DNA from: Planctomycetia bacterium | GTDB taxonomy: Bacteria > Planctomycetota > Planctomycetia > Pirellulales > Thermoguttaceae | Assembly: GCA_030539035.1 (NCBI GenBank) | Contig: JAUNSU010000011.1 | Coordinates: 1 to 58,248 of the forward strand | Reading direction: 5' to 3' | Length of the DNA stretch: 58,248 nucleotides | Part shown: piece by piece, positions 9,821 through 18,639 of the stretch | Layout of the letters: every line of letters begins with the position of its first letter | Position numbering within the stretch: position 1 is the stretch's first letter | Translations under genes and position numbers: made by a program | Notes under the pieces: model-generated | What the model was told of the DNA's origin: nothing | Seen by the model: the letters and a program-made list of their open reading frames with translations, nothing else | Database searches by the model: none

Positions 9821-12800
9821 ATGATAAACAGATGTTTTTTCCTTTGTGTGTTCAGTTTTTTCGTATTGACCGTTTCCCTTGCACAAGGATCGGAATCCGC
9901 ACAAACCGTTGATTTAAAAAACGATCAGGTAATTTTCCGATTCGACGCGAAATCCGGGAGAATTCTTTCCATGGATTACAAGGGAAAATCGATCGGAAAT
10001 TCCATGGAAGAAAAGCAGGATTTCGATCTTAATCTGAAGGGAAAATGGCAATGGGGCAAACACCCTCTCGTTTGTAAACAGGTGCGAAAAGAAAATCAGA
10101 CAGTGATCGTATCGCAGACTTTCGGAGATTGGGATCTGGATTTCCATTTTCAGCTTGATCCCAGGGATCCCCTCCTTACCTGTTGGATCAGGATCACTTG
10201 GAACGGAGATGAAGAACAGCGTCTGGAAGGATTCTGGTGGAGGCCGTTCTCTGTTGCCGTCGATCCTGAAAGCCGCTTTTTCAGTCCGGGAAGCTGGCCG
10301 CCTGCACAATATATCATTTCCGATCTGAAGAAAAACAGCATTAAACGATTCGGACAAATCACCCCTTCTCTGATCGTGGAGCAAAATAAAAACCGTTCCT
10401 TTCTTTTTATCTGCGATGATCTTTATCCGAATGCGGACTCCTGTCAACTTGCCGCCGGCTGTTTAAAAGATCGATTGCAAACAACCGTTTCTTTCGATAT
10501 CAAGGCGCGAATGAAAAAAGGAAGTAAACAGGAAGTCGGAAGATACTGCTTCCAGATCTTTGATACCGACGGCGAACAGGCTTTGCATCAGATTCACAAC
10601 TGGATGAAAAAATTTGGACATACAATTCCCGGGGATCGACCCAACTGGTTTGCCGGAGCCGATCTCTATTCCTTCCATCCGGGAGGAACAATCGGAAGCA
10701 ACTGCAAAGATCTCGGCGGTTTTTCCAACTCGCTTCCGCTGCTCGATCGAATTCAGGCAATGAATATGAACGCCATTTGGATTATGCCGATCGAAGATCA
10801 GAGTATCTATTGCCCGAGGGATTACTATAAATTTCAGCCGGGCCTGGGATCCGGAGAAGAATACAAAAAGCTGGTTTCCCGTGCTCATCATCTTGGTCTG
10901 CATGTTCTTCAGGATTGTGTTCCTCATGGAGGACGCAATACATTCCCGCGCGCGATTGAACATCCGGAATGGCTCGTTTATGATGAAGACGGAAAAACCC
11001 TTTCTTATTGGTGCTTCGATTTCAATTATCCCTCTTGGCGGGAATACATGGCCCGGGTTGCCCGGTATTATGTAAAAGAATACGGTGTCGACGGATATCG
11101 CGTTGACGCGGTGAGCGGCAGCAAGATCCCGAACTGGAATCCCGCGATTCCTTATGATCGCGCCAGCTTTGCCAAACGGCAAGGGGGACTCAATATGCTG
11201 CGCGCTTTGCGCGGAGCGGTAAAATCGGAAAAGCCTGCGGAGGGAGGCCTTCTTGCGGAAACCTCGGGAAGCGTCTTTGGGGCCGTATCCGATGCGATCT
11301 ATGATTTTCGAGGGTGCTATGGAATTTACCATGATCTTCGCAAACAGGAGCCCGCTCTCTTCGTTGATCACCTGCGCCGATATTTGCATGAAGAGCAGTA
11401 TTCCGAGATGGAGGATCTTTTGAGATTGCGGCATAGTGAAAGCCATGATAGTCTGCGGACGCAATTGTGGTATGGAATCGAACCCGGCCGGGCCGTGGTC
11501 GCATTAACCGCTTTCATTTACGGGATTCCCTTGATCTATCACGAGCAGGAAGACGGGAACTTTTTCGTCTTCCAAAAGCTCTTTGGAATCAAACGGCGGC
11601 TGCCGGAGCTGCAAAAAGGAAAACCGGATTATATCGGGGTTGATGTTCCTCCCGGTGTTTTCGCAGTTCGACGATCTCTTGAGGAAAAAGAATCAATCGC
11701 TCTGATCAATTTTAATCCCGTCCCAATCGATTTTTCTCTGAACGCCGGAAATCAATCCGTGATCACCGATATGATAAATAATGCTCCGGCTGCCGTAAAC
11801 AGCGGATCTGTTCCGGTTCATTTGGACGCGTATCAATATAATGTATTCGCTCTTCGCGATCCCAAAGAGATCCCGGATCTTCCGATCAATAAAAGCGAAA
11901 AGAAGAATCGGGAAAAGAGGGAATCGGCCGATCGGATATCATCCCAATCCTCAACGAATTCAGAAAAGAAAGATCCCCATCTTCTCGTTCTTGCCAACGA
12001 TAAATATCGGGGAGAAATCGATACACGAACCGGACTTCTGCGATCATTTGCGATCGACGGCAAGCAGGTTCTGGGTCCCGCCGATCTCTTTCTTCCAAAA
12101 GGATTGGAAGATCCGGCAAATAAGGATCTCTCTTTTACATCCTCTCTTGTAAAAGAAGGAAAAGTATGTACTTTCCGAAAGAAGATCGGAAAGTCCCTTT
12201 TACAAATACGATATATTTCTCAAAAAGAAACCCTTCGTATGGAATCGATGTGGAGCGGCGAAGAAATTCCGTCCGATGCGGTTCTCTCTTTTTCCGTCCC
12301 GGAGGCCGCTTCCTGGGGAGTACAGACTGCGGAAGGATTTCTTTCCGACGAGTACCGGATCCGTCCTGAAGGAGGGGTCCCGGGCACCAGTTCCATTTAT
12401 CGAAGAACTCAAGGATCGCCGATTCTTTATGATTCGATGCTTTGCCCGATGTATCCCCTTTCGGAAAAAGGATCGTTCCTTTCCGCACGAACGGTGAAGG
12501 GATCCGCCTGTTTCTTTTCCTTTATTGATCTGCCCGGCCGTGTTCGATGGGCTTCTCAGCTTGGAGATCAAAAAGAGCTGACAGCAATGATCTCCTGGAA
12601 AAGCCCGGAAGCCTCTTCCCGTTTGCCGCTTCAATGGTCGCTCGAATTGGGAGATAAACCGATCGCGAAATCTCTTCCCAAAAGCGAGTATTCCCTGATC
12701 CCGATGGCGGGAGGATGGTTGTTTGAAAATGAACATTACCGTCTTCGCCTTTCCCGAACAGGATCCATTATTTCCCTGATCAGCAAGCAAGATCCGCAGA

Positions 12801-13957
12801 GTAAAGATCTCATTCTTGAAGGAGGCGAAATCTATACAGATTACGGGTTTGGCGAAAAAGGAACGCATTACAGCAATGCGAATGAAGTTGAAGCCGCATC
12901 CCGAATTGAAAAGATCGGAGAGGATCTTCGGCTTGTATTCGAAGGACACATTCGCGGAAAAGGGCGATTCGAACGGCTCACGCCGGGAATCGTCTGCACT
13001 GCGGAATATCGGCTCGGAAAATCTCCGTCCTTTCTGATGAAGTGCGGTGTTCGATCGGTTGGAATGATTACAAATGCCAAAGTCTTTCTTTCCTTCAAGG
13101 CATCCGCTCCTTTGGCCGACTCCTGGTCCTTTATCAAAGAGGGAAAAGAGATCGCGCAGGGAAACAATCTGGAGATCAAAGGACGATCCAAAGAATCCCG
13201 GTATCTGGATCAACCGGATACCGTTCGTCTGTTCCATCAAAAGAAAACCATTTTTACCCTAAGTGATCTTCAAGGAAAAAAGCCGGAAAATATCTTTCTG
13301 GACCGATCCAATTTCTTCCTTTCCTTTTGTGATGGAAAGCCGTACTCCGCGGATTACGAAGGATCATGGTCGGGAGTCTGTACTGTCGGCGAACACTCGC
13401 CGTCTGCTTTCAAAAGGGAAAAGGAATCCAATTCCGAGTTGAATAAAAAGGCAAATACGTTTCTGAAAAACCCGGGGTTCGAAATATCGAACCGCCTGCC
13501 GCTGATTTCCATTTTATCCGGACGGCAAATCGAAGCCGATATTCCTGAACCCGTGTCCTGGATCATTCCGTCCGCAGGCAAGATCCTTTCAAATGATCAC
13601 GCGCCGGAAGGAAAGAATGTCCTTATGCTGGAAAACAGAACAGGCGAGTATCTTCTTGCCCGTCAACAGCTGGCTCTTCCGGAAGGATCCCGTTGGAAAA
13701 TCACCGCATGGATCAAGGGAGAAAACATCGTTCAGGGAAACCCGAGCTGGAAAAAAGGGACCCTTCGCTGGGCGGTCAAAAGAAAAAATCAATTTCAGTA
13801 TATCAGTTCCAGATCTCTTCTCGGAACTTTTGATTGGCAAAAAGTCGAAATCCTCGTTGATGTTGAACCCGGTGATTCGTCCTGTTCTCTCGAAGTTGGC
13901 CTCAACGGCTCTTTGGGCAAAATGTGGGTCGATCAGATCTCCTTCGAAAAATTATAA
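9821..13957 (+). CDS. Secreted GH13-like (alpha-amylase superfamily) multidomain protein
   Basis: This 1378-residue protein has a signal peptide (first 22 residues) and an N-terminal beta domain (to about 265). A GH13-type barrel covers about 270-610: DCVPHGG for region I, GYRVDAV with Asp429 as predicted nucleophile, LLAETSG with Glu480 as predicted acid/base, and SHD with His542-Asp543 for region IV. All three catalytic carboxylates appear present, so activity on alpha-glucans or related sugars is plausible. A Lys/Glu/Ser linker near 690-720 leads into long beta-rich domains, and the last 160 residues resemble a CenC-type carbohydrate-binding module. Length is two to three times that of a simple amylase. 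It follows the alpha-2-macroglobulin gene closely. Substrate unknown. Confidence 0.85.
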   Translation: MINRCFFLCVFSFFVLTVSLAQGSESAQTVDLKNDQVIFRFDAKSGRILSMDYKGKSIGNSMEEKQDFDLNLKGKWQWGKHPLVCKQVRKENQTVIVSQTFGDWDLDFHFQLDPRDPLLTCWIRITWNGDEEQRLEGFWWRPFSVAVDPESRFFSPGSWPPAQYIISDLKKNSIKRFGQITPSLIVEQNKNRSFLFICDDLYPNADSCQLAAGCLKDRLQTTVSFDIKARMKKGSKQEVGRYCFQIFDTDGEQALHQIHNWMKKFGHTIPGDRPNWFAGADLYSFHPGGTIGSNCKDLGGFSNSLPLLDRIQAMNMNAIWIMPIEDQSIYCPRDYYKFQPGLGSGEEYKKLVSRAHHLGLHVLQDCVPHGGRNTFPRAIEHPEWLVYDEDGKTLSYWCFDFNYPSWREYMARVARYYVKEYGVDGYRVDAVSGSKIPNWNPAIPYDRASFAKRQGGLNMLRALRGAVKSEKPAEGGLLAETSGSVFGAVSDAIYDFRGCYGIYHDLRKQEPALFVDHLRRYLHEEQYSEMEDLLRLRHSESHDSLRTQLWYGIEPGRAVVALTAFIYGIPLIYHEQEDGNFFVFQKLFGIKRRLPELQKGKPDYIGVDVPPGVFAVRRSLEEKESIALINFNPVPIDFSLNAGNQSVITDMINNAPAAVNSGSVPVHLDAYQYNVFALRDPKEIPDLPINKSEKKNREKRESADRISSQSSTNSEKKDPHLLVLANDKYRGEIDTRTGLLRSFAIDGKQVLGPADLFLPKGLEDPANKDLSFTSSLVKEGKVCTFRKKIGKSLLQIRYISQKETLRMESMWSGEEIPSDAVLSFSVPEAASWGVQTAEGFLSDEYRIRPEGGVPGTSSIYRRTQGSPILYDSMLCPMYPLSEKGSFLSARTVKGSACFFSFIDLPGRVRWASQLGDQKELTAMISWKSPEASSRLPLQWSLELGDKPIAKSLPKSEYSLIPMAGGWLFENEHYRLRLSRTGSIISLISKQDPQSKDLILEGGEIYTDYGFGEKGTHYSNANEVEAASRIEKIGEDLRLVFEGHIRGKGRFERLTPGIVCTAEYRLGKSPSFLMKCGVRSVGMITNAKVFLSFKASAPLADSWSFIKEGKEIAQGNNLEIKGRSKESRYLDQPDTVRLFHQKKTIFTLSDLQGKKPENIFLDRSNFFLSFCDGKPYSADYEGSWSGVCTVGEHSPSAFKREKESNSELNKKANTFLKNPGFEISNRLPLISILSGRQIEADIPEPVSWIIPSAGKILSNDHAPEGKNVLMLENRTGEYLLARQQLALPEGSRWKITAWIKGENIVQGNPSWKKGTLRWAVKRKNQFQYISSRSLLGTFDWQKVEILVDVEPGDSSCSLEVGLNGSLGKMWVDQISFEKL

Positions 13958-13964
13958 AAAAACA

Positions 13965-14000
13965 AACTCTCTTCTTTTCCCGGGAAGAGAGTTCTTTTTT
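13965..14000. terminator. Bidirectional rho-independent terminator
   Basis: The arms AACTCTCTT (13965-13973) and AAGAGAGTT (13985-13993) are perfect inverses around an 11-base loop. On the plus strand TTTTTT follows at 13995-14000; on the minus strand a TGTTTTTTT tract follows. It can end both the GH13-like gene and the converging STAS operon. Confidence 0.9.
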
Positions 14001-14067
14001 GTTCAGCAGAATCCTTTTTTAACAAAAAATCCAAGAACGAGGAGAGGACAAACGAATAGGACAGAAA

Positions 14068-14460
14068 TCAAGTCAATTCGAATTCCAATTCTTCCCCAAC
14101 CTTGATCAGAATTTTGCGGATATCGTCCTCATCGGTTCCGATATTAAAGAATTTATCCAAACAGGTCATTTGAATCGTTTCCATAATATCATCATTGATG
14201 CAGCAGACACCGAACGGTTTTTTCAGTTCCGCTCCTTTCTGATGGCCAAGAATCAAATACCGGAGAGCGGAACTTGAGATCAGGGCAACATCCTGGAGAG
14301 AAAGGATCAAATACTTGCATTCCGGATCGTCCATAATCGCGAGAAGCTCTTCGCCCCAATTTTTGATAATATCTTCCGTATCCAGTTTTTTATCTTTACA
14401 ATGAACAATAAAAAAACCGTTCTCTTTTTTTAATGTATTACGAAATTCCATTGTATCCAT
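14068..14460 (-). CDS. STAS-domain protein (anti-sigma factor antagonist type), second copy
   Basis: The 130-residue protein is a single STAS domain, the fold of SpoIIAA/RsbV anti-anti-sigma factors. The loop that normally carries the phosphorylated serine reads DVALISSSALRYL, so a serine is available at about residues 66-68. The start at 14460 is chosen because TGAGGTG (14464-14470) sits five bases upstream; an ATG at 14475 is also in frame. It is the last gene of the operon, 38 bases after the first STAS gene. In the partner-switch scheme it would be the dephosphorylated partner of a kinase, but no such kinase is encoded in the window. Confidence 0.85.
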   Translation of the reverse strand: MDTMEFRNTLKKENGFFIVHCKDKKLDTEDIIKNWGEELLAIMDDPECKYLILSLQDVALISSSALRYLILGHQKGAELKKPFGVCCINDDIMETIQMTCLDKFFNIGTDEDDIRKILIKVGEELEFELT

Positions 14461-14498
14461 ATTCACCTCACTCATTCTTTTGGACCTGTCCTTTTATT

Positions 14499-14804
14499 TT
14501 ATTCGATTTTCAAACACTTTTCAAGGGCAGTTAAAATAAAAATTTCATGGATTTCTTTTGATATTTTTCTCAAAACGAGATCAATTTTCCGTTTTTCCAG
14601 TATACTCGCGAACGTAATAATATCGCGAAGCCCGCAGCTTGCAAGGAAATGAACTTTTTCAAAGTCCAGAACAACTTGCTGGATTCCTGTTTCTACGATT
14701 TTGACCGTATCGGACAGCGGACGAGTTAATATGATCTCTTCATAGCTGCCCGATAAATTTATGATTAAAGTCTCATTTTTAGTTTCAGTATCTATATTTA
14801 TCAT
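14499..14804 (-). CDS. STAS-domain protein (anti-sigma factor antagonist type), first copy
   Basis: At 101 residues this is a minimal STAS domain: a strand (ETLIINLSGSY), then the loop VHFLASCGLRDIITFAS, where Ser61 occupies the usual phosphorylation position (normally D-S-S/T-G), and a final amphipathic helix. The gene starts six bases after the phosphatase stop, with GGAGG overlapping that stop region, so translation is probably coupled. Two different STAS proteins under one phosphatase suggest two outputs or two successive switches. Confidence 0.85.
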   Translation of the reverse strand: MINIDTETKNETLIINLSGSYEEIILTRPLSDTVKIVETGIQQVVLDFEKVHFLASCGLRDIITFASILEKRKIDLVLRKISKEIHEIFILTALEKCLKIE

Positions 14805-14810
14805 TTGGAT

Positions 14811-16829
14811 TTACTCCTCCACTCTTCTTTCTGAAATTTTATCTTCCAATCTTTTAAAAACAAGGAGGGTAATATCATCCTTTTGAGTAATATCACTGTA
14901 ATCTTTCAATCTTTTTATGATTTCCGGGACGAGGTCTCTTGGCCGCATGGAACCGAGTTCCATAAACAATCCGTTTAATCGTTCTTTTCCGAAAGGGACG
15001 CCTGCCGGATCCACAATATCCAGAACACCATCGGTATAAATTCCGAGTGTTGCTCCAACAGGAAGGACTCTTTCTTTGGTATGATACTCTGTTTTTTCCA
15101 TCAATCCGATAAGAGTATCCTGAGCAAATTCAAAATACTCGCAATTTCCGTCGGGATACATCAGAACCGGCGGATTATGGCCGGCATTGGCGTATTGATA
15201 AACTCCTGTTTTTATCTTGTAATAGACCAGAAAAATGGAAACAAACATACTTTTTATATTGTTTATAAGGAGAAGAGAATTCAATTTTTTGAGGACCTCG
15301 CCGGGAGAAAGGTGTTCGGAAATAATTGTTCGGAGCAATGTTCGGGTTTCCACCATAATCATTGCGGCGGGAATCCCTTTTCCGGAAACATCGCCGACGA
15401 ACATCACCACTGTTTCCTCGTCAAGCTGCCAAAAATCGAAGAAGTCGCCCGCCATAAAATGCGCGGGAAGAAGATCGCCGCAGACTTCATAATGAATTTC
15501 TTCCCTGTGCTTGGATTTTAATGTCGGCAAAAAAGATTTTTGAATGTCCTGGGCAACCAGAAGTTCCTGCTCCATTTTCCGATTCTTGACCATTGCCTTG
15601 ACCGCATTATCGATATGAAGCTGAAGATGGTCGAGAGAGGCATTATACGCTTTTACCAGAACCCCCAATTTATCTTTGCGGTTTCCGAATTTGGTAATTC
15701 GATAGGTAAAATCCCCTTCCGCGATAGCCTGTCCCCCCCGGATCACTTCTTCCAAAGGCTGAACAAACCAGATCAAAAGTCCCGAAAGTAATATCCCAAG
15801 AACAAAGACGGACAACAAGCCGATCCATAAATACCTCATCAAGCGAAGATTGACCGGTCTGAGAATATCCTCTTCATGGAAAACGCCAATAAAGATCCAG
15901 CCCGACTCATTTTTTATGGAACAGGAAACAAGCCAGCTATTAGAGGCATCCTGGATAAAATGATCCTCTGCGGAATATCGATGTGCGGGAAAATGTTTTG
16001 TCGTTAATCGCCCTCTCAATATCTCATCCAAATCCGGGGTGTAATCCTTGATTTCCAACTCGTCCATGAGGGAATAAAGGCCGCTCCGTTTCCAGGGGTT
16101 TTCCTCGGAATGATACAAAATATGGGAGGTTTTGTCCACTATCACGTATCGGGAAGTTGTCAACCCATCATGATTTTTATTTGATCTCAACAGATTTTTC
16201 ACCAGAGCGTCGAGCTGAACGATCATGATCACAGCTCCCGCAAACTCCTCGTGATGGTAAAAGGGAAGGGCAAAAGACGTGCAGAGCTTGTGCGATATTC
16301 GAGAGTAAAAAGGATCTGTCCAGGTTCCTTCCCGCAGATATTTTCCGGCAAGATAGGCATCTGTGTACTGATATCCCTTGCTGGCTTCATTACTGATCAC
16401 AAGATCCTTATCTTGGCGATAGATAACCGGGCAAAGGAATTTTGGAACCGATCCTGAAAGATCCAGGCCGGGATATTGATCAAAATAAAAATCTTTGAAT
16501 TTTCCCTGTCGGACCTTTTCCAGAAATCCCGGATCGTAAGCGATTGCGATTCCCTGAAGTTCCGGCATCTGCTCCATTTTCCGCCGAATCACATCGACCG
16601 TATTATTGCGCCGATCTGTAATTAAGGTTGTAAAAAAGCTGACTTGCCGGGCAAAATTATCCATTCGAATCGCAAGGCTTTCGCAGCAATTGGACACGAT
16701 CTCCTCCAGGCCTTTTGCCGCCGAATTGAGCTTGTCTTTCCGCTCAAAGTGGACAAAAAGCATCATGATCGTCCCCATAATGCAAAACAGGGGAACAAAA
16801 ACGATTAAGATCAATTTTGTTCGAGGCAT
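14811..16829 (-). CDS. Membrane PP2C (RsbU/SpoIIE-type) phosphatase with periplasmic sensor and HAMP
   Basis: The 672-residue protein has a transmembrane helix at about 5-27, an extracytoplasmic region at about 28-332 that looks like a double Cache sensor, a second helix at 333-356, a HAMP linker (about 357-410) and a coiled-coil lead. The PP2C/SpoIIE phosphatase follows from about 450. Its metal-binding motifs are GDFFDF (461-466) and GDVSGKG (479-485). Such proteins dephosphorylate STAS antagonists when a signal arrives, and two STAS genes follow directly. The binding-protein gene lies 26 bases upstream, which suggests a ligand-loaded partner for the Cache region. The ribosome site is weak. 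Confidence 0.9.
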   Translation of the reverse strand: MPRTKLILIVFVPLFCIMGTIMMLFVHFERKDKLNSAAKGLEEIVSNCCESLAIRMDNFARQVSFFTTLITDRRNNTVDVIRRKMEQMPELQGIAIAYDPGFLEKVRQGKFKDFYFDQYPGLDLSGSVPKFLCPVIYRQDKDLVISNEASKGYQYTDAYLAGKYLREGTWTDPFYSRISHKLCTSFALPFYHHEEFAGAVIMIVQLDALVKNLLRSNKNHDGLTTSRYVIVDKTSHILYHSEENPWKRSGLYSLMDELEIKDYTPDLDEILRGRLTTKHFPAHRYSAEDHFIQDASNSWLVSCSIKNESGWIFIGVFHEEDILRPVNLRLMRYLWIGLLSVFVLGILLSGLLIWFVQPLEEVIRGGQAIAEGDFTYRITKFGNRKDKLGVLVKAYNASLDHLQLHIDNAVKAMVKNRKMEQELLVAQDIQKSFLPTLKSKHREEIHYEVCGDLLPAHFMAGDFFDFWQLDEETVVMFVGDVSGKGIPAAMIMVETRTLLRTIISEHLSPGEVLKKLNSLLLINNIKSMFVSIFLVYYKIKTGVYQYANAGHNPPVLMYPDGNCEYFEFAQDTLIGLMEKTEYHTKERVLPVGATLGIYTDGVLDIVDPAGVPFGKERLNGLFMELGSMRPRDLVPEIIKRLKDYSDITQKDDITLLVFKRLEDKISERRVEE

Positions 16830-16855
16830 AAATCGGTATTAGAAATTCTCTGATT

Positions 16856-18076
16856 TCATTTTTTTATACGGATCCTATCTTTAGGATCCAGGATATTGTA
16901 AAAAAAATCTTCATAATGAGGAGCATCCTTATGAAGAGTCCCGTTTTTGATCAAACCGGTTCGCATCTGGGCAAAGCCGTCTTTCGAGCAATGTCCATTC
17001 TGATCCAGGTTGGCATCGAGCATTAAAATGTCCATCCAGACCTGCAATTGTTTTCTGAGCTGGACCGAATCTGCGCTTAAACTGAAGCGGATCCGCTGTT
17101 CTCTCAGCATTTGAATCGCTTCCTGCGGATTGTCTGCAACGAACTTCCATCCTTTCCAGGAAGCGCGAACGAATTTCTCGGCAATATCCGGATATCTCTT
17201 AATAAAGGATCTCCTGCAAAAGAGCGCATCTTCCGGAATATTGACTCCATATGTATCAAAATCAAAAAAAGTGAACATATCCCGTCTTTTATAAATTTCC
17301 GCAAACGTTTTTGCGGAATAGGACGTATAGAAAAGAGCATCCAGAACTTTCTTTTTCATAAGGAAAAAGGAAAAGGAATTCTGAACAATAAATTCGGGGT
17401 GCATTTGCTTATGGGCAAAGAAAAATCGGGGAATCCCTTCTTTTCTGCACCAGATCCCGATCTTTTTTCCATCCAGCTGTTCAATATTTTGGATTTCGGA
17501 ACCGGGGATCTTTCGAACACAAACACCGCAGGAAGATCGTTGGGCGGTTTGTGAAATCGCAACGATCGGTTGTCCCCCTGCACAGGCCAAATATCCTTCG
17601 ATCATCCATGCGGAAACAAAATCCGCCTGTCCAAGCATAAGAAGCTCACAGGCATCTTGGGATTCGTTCATCCACAAAAGTTGAACCTCCGGCAGTCCGG
17701 CCTCCTTGTAATACCCGAGTTTTTGCGCAGTAATAAACCCCAGATACGGGACATCAGGAAGCCCCTGAAAAAAGATCCTTAAAGAAGGGATTCTTCCCGT
17801 CGTTTCCGGATATTCAAGTTTACGAACATCCTCTCTTACGTGATGATTCGCAGGCAACCCTTTTGTTTGCGGAGAAACCGTCTGTTTTTCAGAAGTCTCC
17901 CGGGAAAGGGGGCCTTCCTTAAAGTGGAGATCCGCAGGCTTGAGTTCTTCCGCTCCTGCAGGCAAAATCATTAAAAACAGACAAAATATTCCCAAGGACA
18001 GGACCCGTCCGAAAGGGAAACGAATCTTGTCTTTTGTTCTTAAAAATTTTATTTCTGTTAAAAATGGAAGCCGCAT
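16856..18076 (-). CDS. Periplasmic binding protein, SsuA/THI5 (NMT1) type
   Basis: The 406-residue protein has a signal sequence ending near residue 43 (ILPAGAEE) after a basic start. The fold matches the NMT1/SsuA-like binding proteins: LGFITAQKLGYYKEAGL near 115-131, then LLMLGQADFVSAWMIEG and the hinge element LDGKKIGIWCRKEG. In transporters these bind sulfonates, nitrate or pyrimidine precursors. No permease or ATPase gene is adjacent; the next gene in the operon is the Cache-HAMP phosphatase. I infer a sensing role rather than uptake. A link of about 40 residues between signal peptide and domain looks unstructured. Confidence 0.83.
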   Translation of the reverse strand: MRLPFLTEIKFLRTKDKIRFPFGRVLSLGIFCLFLMILPAGAEELKPADLHFKEGPLSRETSEKQTVSPQTKGLPANHHVREDVRKLEYPETTGRIPSLRIFFQGLPDVPYLGFITAQKLGYYKEAGLPEVQLLWMNESQDACELLMLGQADFVSAWMIEGYLACAGGQPIVAISQTAQRSSCGVCVRKIPGSEIQNIEQLDGKKIGIWCRKEGIPRFFFAHKQMHPEFIVQNSFSFFLMKKKVLDALFYTSYSAKTFAEIYKRRDMFTFFDFDTYGVNIPEDALFCRRSFIKRYPDIAEKFVRASWKGWKFVADNPQEAIQMLREQRIRFSLSADSVQLRKQLQVWMDILMLDANLDQNGHCSKDGFAQMRTGLIKNGTLHKDAPHYEDFFYNILDPKDRIRIKK

Positions 18077-18430
18077 TGGTACCGTTCCCGGCCTATCCGC
18101 AATCGGATCAATAAATTTTGATAATACACATCAAAGACAATAAAGGGAAAAGGATCTTTATCGTCCAAAATTTTTGAACGAGCAGATCTTCATCAGCAAT
18201 TATCTATTTTACATAAAAAAATTTCCCTTATCAATATAAAAACTTAAAATTTCCTGTAATTTATCAAAATAGTTCCAAAATATTCTTTTTTGCCCCTTAT
18301 TATCCCAGTTTGGCAAAAAATTTTTTCATATTCCCCTGTTTTTTTTATCTCTTTTCTCCTTGATCTTCGTGATCCTCAATGTTTTTCGCAATAAAAAGTC
18401 GAAATAATGAAAATACACTCTTCCGGGGGA
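18077..18430. other. AT-rich intergenic stretch, no gene seen
   Basis: This 354-base part of the divergent gap is very AT-rich and has no plausible ORF. It should hold the minus-strand promoter of the binding-protein operon, but no hexamer pair there was convincing. Confidence 0.5.
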
Positions 18431-18460
18431 TTGTATTTGATCCCCTTGAAAGTGTATAAT
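18426..18460 (+). promoter_or_regulatory. Promoter with palindrome over the -35, upstream of the TIM-barrel gene
   Basis: TTGTAT (18431-18436) and TATAAT (18455-18460) are 18 bases apart. A palindrome with arms GGGGAT (18426-18431) and ATCCCC (18440-18445) covers the -35 hexamer and could be an operator. Transcription from here would carry both 39-base repeats in a leader of about 170 bases. Confidence 0.55.
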
Positions 18461-18477
18461 CAGGAGATCGATGTTCG

Positions 18478-18587
18478 TTTGAAATTCGCCGATGGAATTC
18501 CATTAAGGGCGGTTCTGGATACGTCGCAACTGATATCGCCGCACGTTTTTTGAAATTCGCCGATGGAATTCCATTAAGGGCGGTTCT
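18478..18587 (+). repeat. Two identical 39-base palindromic direct repeats (CRISPR-like spacing)
   Basis: A 39-base sequence occurs at 18478-18516 and again, without mismatch, at 18549-18587. The unique 32 bases between give a period of 71. Each copy centres on the perfect 12-base palindrome ATGGAATTCCAT flanked by CGCC and GGCG, so each can fold as a hairpin. Repeat and gap length match a one-spacer CRISPR unit, but no cas gene is in the window. The position, in the leader of a gene just after a promoter, fits a duplicated operator or RNA element equally well. Confidence 0.85.
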
Positions 18588-18639
18588 AAAAATCCAATGC
18601 TTCTTCGGTAATTCGATCTTTAAAATGAGGAGAAAATTT

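Noticed and set aside
18478..18587. A full CRISPR-Cas locus
   Set aside because: Only two repeats and no cas gene in 58 kb; kept only as a CRISPR-like repeat.
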